DNA of 64,000 nucleotides from Paracoccus aeridis. Lineage in GTDB: Bacteria > Pseudomonadota > Alphaproteobacteria > Rhodobacterales > Rhodobacteraceae. A model generated the notes under the pieces. It made no database searches. It was not told the origin of the DNA and saw nothing but the letters and a program-made list of their open reading frames with translations. The stretch covers positions 407,028 through 471,027 of the forward strand of contig NZ_SELD02000018.1 in NCBI RefSeq assembly GCF_004923205.2, given 5' to 3'. The position numbers and the translations under genes were made by a program. Below, in pieces: positions 43,123 through 50,970 of this stretch. Position 1 is the first letter of the stretch. Each line of letters starts with the position of its first letter.

Positions 43123-44381
43123 CCGGCGACGCGTCCCACGATCAGGCTCGCGTTGGTGCCGCCGAACCCGAAGCTGTTGGACAGCGCCACGTCGATCTGC
43201 CGCCGGACGGCGGCGTTGGCGGCCAGGTCCACCGGCGTCTCGCGGGCGGGATTGTCCAGGTTGATCGTCGGCGGCGCGATCTGGTCGCGGATCGCGAGGA
43301 TGCAGAAGATCGCCTCGACCGCGCCGGCCGCGCCCAGCAGGTGCCCGATCGACGACTTGGTGGACGACATGGTGACGCCGGACGCCGCATCGCCCAGCAG
43401 CCGCTCGACCGCGCCAAGCTCGATCGTGTCGGCCATGGTCGAGGTGCCGTGCGCGTTGATGTAGTCGATGTCCGCCGGCGCGAGCTTCGCGCGCTCCAGC
43501 GCGGCGCTCATCGAGCGGAAACCGCCGTCGCCGTCCTCGCTGGGGGCGGTGATGTGATAGGCGTCGCCCGACAGCGCATAGCCCAGCACCTCGGCATGGA
43601 TCTTCGCGCCCCGCGCCTTCGCGTGCTCGTATTCCTCGAGGACGACCACCCCGGCGCCCTCGCCCATCACGAAGCCGTCGCGGTCGGCATCCCACGGGCG
43701 GCTCGCGGATTTCGGATCGTTGTCGCGCTTGGTGGACAGCGCCTTGCAGGCGTTGAACCCGGCGATCCCGATTTCCGAGATCGGCGCCTCGGCCCCGCCC
43801 GCGACCATCACGTCGGCGTCGCCGAAGGCGATCAGCCGGGCCGCGTCGCCGATGGCGTGGGCGCCGGTGGAACAGGCCGTGACGACCGCGTGGTTCGGAC
43901 CCTTGAAGCCGAACCGGATCGACACCTGCCCGCTGACGAGGTTGATGAGCGAGCCGGGAATGAAGAACGGCGACACCCGCTTCGGCCCGCGTTCCTTGAT
44001 CAGCACCGCCGTTTCCGCGATCGAGGTGAGCCCGCCGATCCCCGACCCGATCATGACGCCGGTCCGCAGCTTCTCCTCCTCGGAGGGGTCTTCCCAGCCC
44101 GCGTCCCGCACCGCCTGCACGGCTGCGGCCATCCCGTACAGGATGAAGTCGTCCACCTTGCGGCGGTCCTTCGGCTCCATCCAGTCGTCTGGGTTGAAGC
44201 TGCCGTCGCTGCCGTCCCCGAAGGGGATCTCGCAGGCGTATTTCGTGACCACCTCGGCCGGATCGAAGCGAGTGATGGGGCCTGCGCCCGACTGCCCGTC
44301 CAGAAGCCGCTTCCAGGTTTCCTCGACCCCGCTGGCAAGCGGAGTGACCATTCCCAGTCCCGTGACGACGACCCTGCGCAT
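43119..44381 (-). CDS. fabF: 3-oxoacyl-ACP synthase II (FabF)
   Basis: Elongating condensing enzyme of type II fatty acid synthesis. The 420-aa protein starts MRRVVVTGLGMVTPL and has the complete catalytic triad: Cys170 (VVTACSTGAH), His311 (NAHGTSTMADT) and His347 (SSIGHLLGAAG). The longer open frame from 44462 adds an unconserved extension and is rejected. acpP, often upstream in this group, is not present; the 250 bp upstream hold no gene I recognise. Confidence 0.96.
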   Translation of the reverse strand: MRRVVVTGLGMVTPLASGVEETWKRLLDGQSGAGPITRFDPAEVVTKYACEIPFGDGSDGSFNPDDWMEPKDRRKVDDFILYGMAAAVQAVRDAGWEDPSEEEKLRTGVMIGSGIGGLTSIAETAVLIKERGPKRVSPFFIPGSLINLVSGQVSIRFGFKGPNHAVVTACSTGAHAIGDAARLIAFGDADVMVAGGAEAPISEIGIAGFNACKALSTKRDNDPKSASRPWDADRDGFVMGEGAGVVVLEEYEHAKARGAKIHAEVLGYALSGDAYHITAPSEDGDGGFRSMSAALERAKLAPADIDYINAHGTSTMADTIELGAVERLLGDAASGVTMSSTKSSIGHLLGAAGAVEAIFCILAIRDQIAPPTINLDNPARETPVDLAANAAVRRQIDVALSNSFGFGGTNASLIVGRVAG

Positions 44382-44631
44382 CGCGGCTCCTTCCCGTCTT
44401 TGACCGGCGCGATCCATACACGCGCCCCTTTCAGGGTGCAACGCCGCCCGCCCGGCGGGCAAGCCGGTTCGCGGCCGCTCCCGGACACCTGCAGACAGGC
44501 ACGCGGCCGCGGCGACGAAAGCCCGGAAGAACCGGAACTTAAGTGGCCGCGTCCGGTTGATTGCGCGGACGATAGGCCGGATGATCCGGCCCGCAGGGGC
44601 CTGTCAGCCCGAACAGATGGGGAAAGCGCCG

Positions 44632-45825
44632 ATGACCAACGAAACCCAGCGCCGGGCCGAAGCGACCCTGGACGAGCTTCGCAACGTCACCTCGCTTGTG
44701 CTGCCCGAACCGCAGGGCGAGGTGGTGGCGCTCGCGCAGGCCGACGCCCCGGTCGCCGACGAGATCCGCCGCCGCATGGACGAGATCGACCTGACCGACA
44801 CCACCTCGGTCGTGCATTTCGGGTCGCGGGCGCAGGCGGGGCTGCAGGAAATCAGCCAGCAGATGCTGGCCGACGTCAAGAACAAGGACGTGGGCCCGGC
44901 GGGCGAAAGCCTGCGCGACATCGTGACCACGATCCGCGGCTTCTCGGTCAACGAACTCGATGTGCGCCGGGAACGGTCGTGGTGGGAAAAGCTGACCGGC
45001 CGCGCCGCGCCGTTCGCCAAGTTCGTGGCGAACTACGAAGAGGTGCAGGGCCAGATCGACCGCATCACCGTCGATCTCGACGCGCACCAGCACCAGCTGC
45101 TCAAGGACATCAAGTCGCTCGACGTGCTGTATGAACGCACGCTCGACTTCTACGACGAACTCGCGCTCTACATCGCCGCGGGCGAGGCGAAGCTGCGCGA
45201 GCTGGACGAGAAGGACATCCCCGCCAAGGAAGCCGAGGTCGCGGCCAGCAAGGCCGACGGCGACGTGATGGAGGCGCAGGAACTGCGCGACCTCCGCGCC
45301 ATGCGCGACGACCTCGAGCGGCGCGTCCACGACCTGCGGCTGACGCGGCAGGTGACGATGCAGTCGCTGCCCTCGATCCGGCTGGTGCAGGAAAACGACA
45401 AGTCGCTGGTCACGAAGATCAGCTCGACCCTCGTGAACACCGTGCCGCTGTGGGAAACGCAGCTCGCGCAGGCGGTCACGATCCAGCGCGGCGCGCAGGC
45501 GGCGGGTGCGGTGCGGCAGGCGACCGACCTGACCAACGACCTGCTGACCGCGAACGCGAAGAACCTGCGCGAGGCGAACGTCCGCATCCGCACGGAAATG
45601 GAACGCGGCGTCTTCGACATCGAATCCGTCCGCACTGCGAACGCCGAGCTGGTGGCGACGATCGAGGACAGCCTGCGGATCGCGGACGAGGGCAAGGCCC
45701 GCCGCGCCGCCGCCGAGCAGGATCTCCAGAAGATGGAAATCGAGCTGCGCGATACCCTCGCCGCGTCCCGCGCCCGCCAGCAGGCGCCGCAGACGATGGG
45801 CGCGGCCCCGGCCGGCGCCCGCTGA
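44632..45825 (+). CDS. TelA-family (toxic anion resistance) protein
   Basis: A 397-aa soluble, strongly helical protein of the TelA/KlaA family. It has VVHFGSRAQAGLQEISQQML (about 60-80), TTIRGFSVNEL, then WWEKLTGRAAPFAKFVANYE and long coiled-coil stretches to the C-terminus (ENDKSLVTKISSTLVNTVPL, LREANVRIRTEMERGVFDIE). The family is linked to tellurite and colicin resistance and phage inhibition, but its biochemical action is unknown. It opens a plus-strand block with DUF2927, SPFH and zinc-ribbon genes. ATG at 44632 has GGGGAAA upstream. Confidence 0.87.
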   Translation: MTNETQRRAEATLDELRNVTSLVLPEPQGEVVALAQADAPVADEIRRRMDEIDLTDTTSVVHFGSRAQAGLQEISQQMLADVKNKDVGPAGESLRDIVTTIRGFSVNELDVRRERSWWEKLTGRAAPFAKFVANYEEVQGQIDRITVDLDAHQHQLLKDIKSLDVLYERTLDFYDELALYIAAGEAKLRELDEKDIPAKEAEVAASKADGDVMEAQELRDLRAMRDDLERRVHDLRLTRQVTMQSLPSIRLVQENDKSLVTKISSTLVNTVPLWETQLAQAVTIQRGAQAAGAVRQATDLTNDLLTANAKNLREANVRIRTEMERGVFDIESVRTANAELVATIEDSLRIADEGKARRAAAEQDLQKMEIELRDTLAASRARQQAPQTMGAAPAGAR

Positions 45826-45841
45826 ACCGGCCCGCCCGACC

Positions 45842-46972
45842 GTGACCGCGCAGCTTCCCCCGCCCGGACCCCGCTTCTGCCGCAGCACCTGCGCGCGGGG
45901 CCCGCTCGGGCGCGGCGCGTTCGCGGGCGGCTCATTCGCGGGCCCGTTCGGGCGTGCGGGCCTGCGGGTCGCGGCACTGGGACTGGTGGCAGCCCTCGCC
46001 GCCTGCGCGCCCGCCGGCGACCCCCGGCCCGCCCCTGCCGACGCACCGCAGGAAGCCGTGGTCCCGCGCCCGTCCGGCGCGCCTGAATCCGTGCGCCAGG
46101 CCGCGCTGCGCCGCGAGCGCGCGGAAGAGGCGCGGCTTGCGCAGGAACGCGCCGCGCGCGAGCCCAGCCCTGCCAGCGCCACCATGCGCGACTATCTCGC
46201 CGGGACGCAGGACGCGCTGATCGCGAAAGGCCGGATGAAGCGCGATGACGGGTCATCCGCGGGGCCGATCACCGTCGCCGCGCTCACCGACGATTTCGTG
46301 GCCATCGCGCTGCGGGACGAATACGAACGCAACGGCGCGGCGCTGGTCCGCGGCGTCCACGACGCGCCCCTGCGGCGCTGGGCCGCCCCGGTGCGGATGC
46401 AGGTCGAGTTCGGCCCGTCGGTCGACGCGGGCAGCCGCGTGCGCCACCGCGCCGACATCGCGGCCTTCGCGGCAAGGCTCTCGGCCGTTACCGGGCACCC
46501 CGTCTCGCTGACCGGGTCGGGCGGGAACTTCGTCGTCCTCGTCGTGTCCGAGGACGACCGCGCCGCCGTCGGCCCGCGCCTGTCGCAGCTCGTCCCCGGC
46601 ATTCCCGCAACCGACGTGCAGGCCGTCGTGGACATGCGGCCGCAGAACTTCTGCACCGTCTTCGCCTATTCCGCCGGCAGCTCGCCCGTCTACAGCCGCG
46701 CGGTCGCCGTGATCCGGTCCGAGCTGCCGCACCGCATGTTCCAGTCCTGCGTGCACGAGGAACTGGCCCAGGGCATGGGCCTTGCCAACGACAGCCCCGC
46801 GGCCCGCCCCTCGATCTTCAACGACGACGAGGAATACGCGCTTCTCACCCGCCACGACGAGCTGCTGCTGCGGATCCTCTACGATCCGCGCCTGACGCCC
46901 GGCATGCGCGAGGCCGAGGCGCGCCCGATCGTCCAGACCATCGCAACCGAGCTTCTGGGCGGGAACAGCTGA
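45842..46972 (+). CDS. DUF2927-domain lipoprotein
   Basis: A 376-aa predicted lipoprotein: hydrophobic segment 41-53 ending in lipobox LAAC with Cys55. An Ala/Pro/Glu-rich linker follows, then a DUF2927 domain (about 135-365) with LRRWAAPVRMQVEFG, NFVVLVVSEDDRAA, MFQSCVHEELAQGMGLANDS and SIFNDDEEYALLTRHDELLL. The HEELAQ motif resembles a metallopeptidase HExxQ, a suggestive but unproven point. The start is a GTG 17 bp after the telA-like gene, with a somewhat long pre-signal region. Confidence 0.82.
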   Translation: MTAQLPPPGPRFCRSTCARGPLGRGAFAGGSFAGPFGRAGLRVAALGLVAALAACAPAGDPRPAPADAPQEAVVPRPSGAPESVRQAALRRERAEEARLAQERAAREPSPASATMRDYLAGTQDALIAKGRMKRDDGSSAGPITVAALTDDFVAIALRDEYERNGAALVRGVHDAPLRRWAAPVRMQVEFGPSVDAGSRVRHRADIAAFAARLSAVTGHPVSLTGSGGNFVVLVVSEDDRAAVGPRLSQLVPGIPATDVQAVVDMRPQNFCTVFAYSAGSSPVYSRAVAVIRSELPHRMFQSCVHEELAQGMGLANDSPAARPSIFNDDEEYALLTRHDELLLRILYDPRLTPGMREAEARPIVQTIATELLGGNS

Positions 46973-46993
46973 CGCCCGACCCTTCCAGCACCC

Positions 46994-47035
46994 ACCTTCA
47001 GGCTGCCACCCTCAAGCTGCCATCCTCAAGCTGAC
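46994..47035 (+). repeat. Three 14-bp tandem units before the SPFH gene
   Basis: ACCTTCAGGCTGCC, ACCCTCAAGCTGCC and ATCCTCAAGCTGAC follow one another directly, ending 10 bp before the SPFH ATG. They sit in the leader and overlap the region where its ribosome binding site (GGAGA) begins. Confidence 0.6.
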
Positions 47036-47045
47036 GGAGAACATC

Positions 47046-48227
47046 ATGGCCATCATGGACTTTCTCACCGGCGAATTCATCGACGTGATCGAATGGACCG
47101 ACGACACCCGCGACACGCTGGTGTGGCGGTTCGAGACGCGGGGCAACGCCATCAAGTACGGCGCCAAGCTGACGGTCCGCGAAGGACAGGCGGCGGTGTT
47201 CGTCCACGAAGGCCAGCTTGCCGACGTGTTCGGCCCGGGGCTTTACCTGCTGGAAACCAACAACATGCCGGTGCTGACCCGGCTCCAGCACTGGCACCAC
47301 GGGTTCCGTTCGCCCTTCAAGTCGGAAATCTACTTCGTCAACACGACCCGCTTCACCGACCAGAAATGGGGCACCCGCAACCCGGTGATCGCGCGCGACC
47401 CGGAATTCGGCCCCGTCCGCATCCGCGCCTTCGGCACGTACACGATGCGCGTGACCGACCCGGGCCGTTTCCTCGCGGAAATCGTCGGCACGGACGGAGA
47501 GTTCACCAGCGACGAGATTTCCTATCAGCTCCGCAACATCATGGTGCAGGAGGTCGCGCGCGTCCTCGCCGCGTCCAGCATCCCCGTCCTCGACATGGCC
47601 GCGAACACGCAGGACCTCGGCAAGCTGATCGCCGACGCGATCGCGCCCGCGATCTCGCAGTACGGCCTGTCGATCCCCGAGTTCTACATCGAGAACATCA
47701 GCCTGCCGCAAGAGGTGGAAAAGATGCTCGACAAGCGCACCTCGATGGGAATCGTGGGCGACCTTGGCCGCTTCAGCCAGTACGCGCAGGCCGAGGCGAT
47801 GCTGAACGCCTCGAACAACCCCGGCGGCATGGGCGCGGGGCTGGGGGCGGGTCTGGGCGCGGGGCTCGGCATGGCGATGGGCGCGCGGCAGGCGGGCTAC
47901 GTGCAGGGGCCGTGGGGTCCGGCGGTGTCGCACGCGCAGCCGTCGCCGCACACGCAGCCGCCCCCTGCACCCGGCATGATCGCGCCCCAGTCCACCACCA
48001 CCGACCCCGTCTGGCACATCGCGGTCGATGGCGCGGCGCAGGGGCCGTTCGGGCGCAGCGACCTCGGCCGCATGATGAACGAGGGCCGCTTCACCCGCGA
48101 CACGCTGGTCTGGGCGCCGGGGCAGGACGGCTGGCTTCCCGCCGACGAGGTGCCGGCGCTGGCGCAGCTTTTCACCATGCTGCCCCCGCCCCTGCCGCAA
48201 ACGCCGCCGAAGCCTCCCGCGGCCTGA
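47046..48227 (+). CDS. SPFH-domain protein with C-terminal GYF_2 domain (YdjI-like)
   Basis: A 393-aa protein with an SPFH (band-7) domain at about 25-245: YGAKLTVREGQAAVFVHEGQ, VFGPGLYLLETNN and ALASIPVLDMA-type core. It has a Gly/Ala hinge (GAGLGAGLGAGLGMAMGARQ, about 259-280), a His/Pro-rich linker and a GYF_2 domain (about 322-375; GPFGRSDLGRMMNEGRF, DGWLPADEVP). Homologues such as B. subtilis YdjI help recruit PspA-type proteins to damaged membranes. It is followed within 18 bp by a zinc-ribbon membrane protein, the same partnership as in ydjGHI. Confidence 0.86.
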   Translation: MAIMDFLTGEFIDVIEWTDDTRDTLVWRFETRGNAIKYGAKLTVREGQAAVFVHEGQLADVFGPGLYLLETNNMPVLTRLQHWHHGFRSPFKSEIYFVNTTRFTDQKWGTRNPVIARDPEFGPVRIRAFGTYTMRVTDPGRFLAEIVGTDGEFTSDEISYQLRNIMVQEVARVLAASSIPVLDMAANTQDLGKLIADAIAPAISQYGLSIPEFYIENISLPQEVEKMLDKRTSMGIVGDLGRFSQYAQAEAMLNASNNPGGMGAGLGAGLGAGLGMAMGARQAGYVQGPWGPAVSHAQPSPHTQPPPAPGMIAPQSTTTDPVWHIAVDGAAQGPFGRSDLGRMMNEGRFTRDTLVWAPGQDGWLPADEVPALAQLFTMLPPPLPQTPPKPPAA

Positions 48228-48245
48228 CCCCGGCAGCCCTGGTCC

Positions 48246-49544
48246 ATGCCGACGCCCCCTTCAGAGTTCCGCTATCCGTGCGAGAACTGCGGCGCCTCGC
48301 TGCAGTTCGCGCCGGGGCAGAACATGCTCGTCTGCCCCTATTGCGGGCACCGGCAGTCGATCTCGCCCGGCGCGGCGCGCGCGCCGGGACGGCAGGCGTC
48401 GGGCGGGCCGTGGGGCGACGACGCCCTGCTGCGCGATCCCGCCACGGGCCGCGCGCTGCAATGGGACGCGAGCCACAAGGCCCCGGCGCTTCAGGAAATC
48501 CCGCTGGAACGCGGCCTGATCCTCGACGCGGGCAGCGAGCTTGCGGAAACGATCCGCACGCTCAGCTGCCCCAACTGCGGCGCCAAGATCGAGGTGGGCT
48601 CAGACACCCATTCCGGCCGCTGCCCCTTCTGCGCGACCCCGGTGGTCACCGACACCGGCACCACGCGGCAGATCAAGCCGCAGGGCGTGCTGCCCTTCGC
48701 GCTGTCCGAACAGCAGGCCCGCGCCGCGCTGGAGGACTGGCTGAAAAGCCTGTGGTTCGCGCCCAACGGGCTGACCGCCTATGCCCGGCGCGGGCGGCGG
48801 ATGACGGGGATCTATTCGCCGTTCTGGACCTTCGACGCCGACACCCGCACCGCCTATACCGGCCAGCGGGGAGAGTTCTACTACGAGACGGTCTACGTCA
48901 CGCAGCAGGTCAACGGCCGCATGCAGCGCGTGGCGCAGCAGGTCCAGCGCACGCGCTGGTTCCCGGCCGCGGGCCAGGTCGCGCGATCCTTCAACGACGT
49001 GCTGGTGCTGGCCACGACCTCGCTGCCGCGCCGCTTCACCGACGCGCTGACGCCGTGGGACCTGTCCGACCTCGTGCCCTACCGGCCCGAATACCTCGCC
49101 GGGCTGTCGGCCGAAGGCTACACCGTCCCGCTCGCCCAGGGCCGCGCCATCGCCCACCAGGAGATGGAGGCCGTGATCGCCCGCGACGTGCGCCGCGACA
49201 TCGGCGGCGACGTGCAGCAGATCAGCCAGATGCAGACGCGCCACTCGGCCGAGACGTTCAAGCACGTTCTCCTGCCGATCTGGTCCGCGGCCTACAAGTA
49301 CAACGGCAAGAGCTACCGCTTCGTCGTGAACGGCCAGTCCGGCCGGGTCCACGGCGACCGGCCGTGGTCGGTCTGGAAGATCGCGCTGGCCGTCATCGCC
49401 GCGCTGATCCTGTTCGGGCTGGCGACGCTCCTGGCCGAGGACCAGGGCTACATCCGCATCGGCGCGGCGGAAACGGACACCCCGGCCGCGCTGGCGCTGG
49501 CCACCGCCCCCCGCGCCCCGCCGGAGCCGCGGGCTTGGACCTGA
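48246..49544 (+). CDS. Double zinc-ribbon membrane protein (YdjG/YdjH-like)
   Basis: A 432-aa protein with two zinc ribbons: CENC...CPYC (about 12-35) and CPNC...CPFC (about 105-130). A conserved central region follows with NGLTAYARRGRRMTGIYSPF, WFPAAGQVARSFNDVLVLAT and VPYRPEYLAGLSAEGY, then VLLPIWSAAYKYNGKSYRFV. One membrane helix lies near the C-terminus (ALAVIAALILFGLATLLA, about 379-396). Often annotated as TFIIB-type or PriA-like zinc ribbon. The context beside SPFH argues for a membrane complex. It overlaps the next gene by 10 bp. Confidence 0.85.
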   Translation: MPTPPSEFRYPCENCGASLQFAPGQNMLVCPYCGHRQSISPGAARAPGRQASGGPWGDDALLRDPATGRALQWDASHKAPALQEIPLERGLILDAGSELAETIRTLSCPNCGAKIEVGSDTHSGRCPFCATPVVTDTGTTRQIKPQGVLPFALSEQQARAALEDWLKSLWFAPNGLTAYARRGRRMTGIYSPFWTFDADTRTAYTGQRGEFYYETVYVTQQVNGRMQRVAQQVQRTRWFPAAGQVARSFNDVLVLATTSLPRRFTDALTPWDLSDLVPYRPEYLAGLSAEGYTVPLAQGRAIAHQEMEAVIARDVRRDIGGDVQQISQMQTRHSAETFKHVLLPIWSAAYKYNGKSYRFVVNGQSGRVHGDRPWSVWKIALAVIAALILFGLATLLAEDQGYIRIGAAETDTPAALALATAPRAPPEPRAWT

Positions 49545-50044
49545 AGGAGATCTGGGAACTTCTCAGCGCCGTCGTCACGACGCTGGGCCTGCCCTTCGCG
49601 ATTTTCGTCTACGTCGCGGACCGGCGCAAGGCGCGCGAGGTCGAGGAGGAGGAGGTGAACGAGCTTCTCGCCGCCGCCTACACCGACTTCCTCAAGCTCG
49701 CGCTCGACAATCCGGACCTCAGGCTGCGCTCGCCCGACAGCACGCGCGGCCTGACCGAGGAACAGCAGGACCGGATGCGCGCGATGTTCGAGATCCTGAC
49801 CTCGCTGTTCGAACGGGCCTACCTGCTCACCTACGAGGACGGCCTGACAGGCAAGAAGCTGCGCCGCTGGCTCTCGTGGGAGGATTTCATGCGCGAATGG
49901 GTCCGCCGCGACGACTACCGCGAAAGCCTGCCGTCGCTGCTGCCGGGCGAGGACCCCGACTTCGCCGCCCACATCCGCCGTCTTGCGGCCGAAGAGGAAC
50001 GGGCGCAAAGCTCCGCCCCTGAACATCGTGGGAGTGTCGGATGA
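49535..50044 (+). CDS. Small single-span membrane protein of unknown function
   Basis: A 169-aa protein from a TTG at 49535: LKEIWELLSAVVTTLGLPFA opens it, with one membrane segment (about 8-25). A cytoplasmic acidic helix (EVEEEEVNELLAAAYTDFL) and a helical remainder follow (MRAMFEILTSLFERAYLLTY, LRRWLSWEDFMREWVRRDDY). I do not recognise the family. Overlaps on both sides (zinc-ribbon gene by 10 bp, kinase by ATGA) tie it into the SPFH block. The TTG is chosen for want of any ATG before the membrane segment. Confidence 0.7.
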   Translation: MDLKEIWELLSAVVTTLGLPFAIFVYVADRRKAREVEEEEVNELLAAAYTDFLKLALDNPDLRLRSPDSTRGLTEEQQDRMRAMFEILTSLFERAYLLTYEDGLTGKKLRRWLSWEDFMREWVRRDDYRESLPSLLPGEDPDFAAHIRRLAAEEERAQSSAPEHRGSVG

Positions 50045-50970
50045 TCCTGTGCGCGGGGGAATCGCTGGTGGACGTGGTGCCGCAGGCCGACGGGTCGCGG
50101 CTGGCGCTGCCGGGCGGCGCGGTCTTCAACACGGCGCTGGGGCTGGGGCGGCTGGGCGCCGACGTGGCCTATCTGTGGCCGCTGTCCACCGACGACCACG
50201 GGCGGCGGCTGCGCGCGCTTCTGGACGGCGCCGGGGTGGACACCGGCCCCTGCCCCGCGACGGACCTGCCGACCGCGTCGGCCGAAGTCACGCTGTCGGA
50301 CGGCAACGCCACCTACGTCTTCCATCTCGTCGGCACGACCGCCACCGCGCTGACGCCGCAGCCGCTTCCCGCCGCGGCCCGCGCGCTGTTCATCGGCGGC
50401 ATCAGCCTGGCGATCGAGCCCGCCGCGACCGCCATCGAGACGCTGGCGACGGATGCCGCGCGCGCCGGGCTGACCGTGATGATCGACCCGAACCTGCGCC
50501 CCGGCCTGATCGACGACCCTGAGGCGCTGCGGGCGCGGCTGGACCGGCTGCTCGCGGTGGCGGCGATCGTCAAGCTGTCGTCGGACGATCTGGACTGGCT
50601 GTCGCCCGGCATGCGCCCCGAAGCCGCGGCCCGGGCGCTGGCCGATCGCACGGGCGCGCTGGTCCTGCACACGCAGGGCGGCGACGGCGCCGCGCTGCTG
50701 CGCGCCGGTGCCGCGCCCCTGTACGAGCCCGCCTTGCCGGTCGAGGTCGTCGACACCATCGGCGCGGGCGACAGCTTCAACGCGGGCGTGCTGGCGGCGC
50801 TGCAAGCCGCGGGCGCGCTGGACGACCCGGCCCATGCCGCGCCGGAAACGCTCGCGCGGGCCGTGCGACACGGGATCAAGGTGGCCGCCGCGACCGTGGG
50901 CCGGCAGGGCGCCGACCCGCCCTGGGCCCGCGACCTGCCGGCCGAAGCCGGGCCGCCTGCCGCGGGCTAG
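50041..50970 (+). CDS. PfkB-family carbohydrate kinase (fructokinase-like)
   Basis: A 309-aa ribokinase-superfamily sugar kinase. N-terminal MILCAGESLVDVVP, then GGAVFNTALGLGRLGADVAY (substrate/lid region), MIDPNLRPGLIDD and the catalytic anion hole VDTIGAGDSFNAG (PfkB signature 2) with Asp as base. Sequence features fit fructokinase or a related aldose kinase, but substrate is not fixed. Its ATG overlaps the stop of the membrane gene upstream (ATGA). It converges on the AI-2E-type gene, with overlapping stop regions. Confidence 0.87.
   Translation: MILCAGESLVDVVPQADGSRLALPGGAVFNTALGLGRLGADVAYLWPLSTDDHGRRLRALLDGAGVDTGPCPATDLPTASAEVTLSDGNATYVFHLVGTTATALTPQPLPAAARALFIGGISLAIEPAATAIETLATDAARAGLTVMIDPNLRPGLIDDPEALRARLDRLLAVAAIVKLSSDDLDWLSPGMRPEAAARALADRTGALVLHTQGGDGAALLRAGAAPLYEPALPVEVVDTIGAGDSFNAGVLAALQAAGALDDPAHAAPETLARAVRHGIKVAAATVGRQGADPPWARDLPAEAGPPAAG

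Noticed and set aside
47093..50044. 983-codon frame spanning the SPFH and zinc-ribbon genes
   Set aside because: Only its last part (from the TTG at 49535) looks like protein; the rest is out-of-frame shadow of two real genes.
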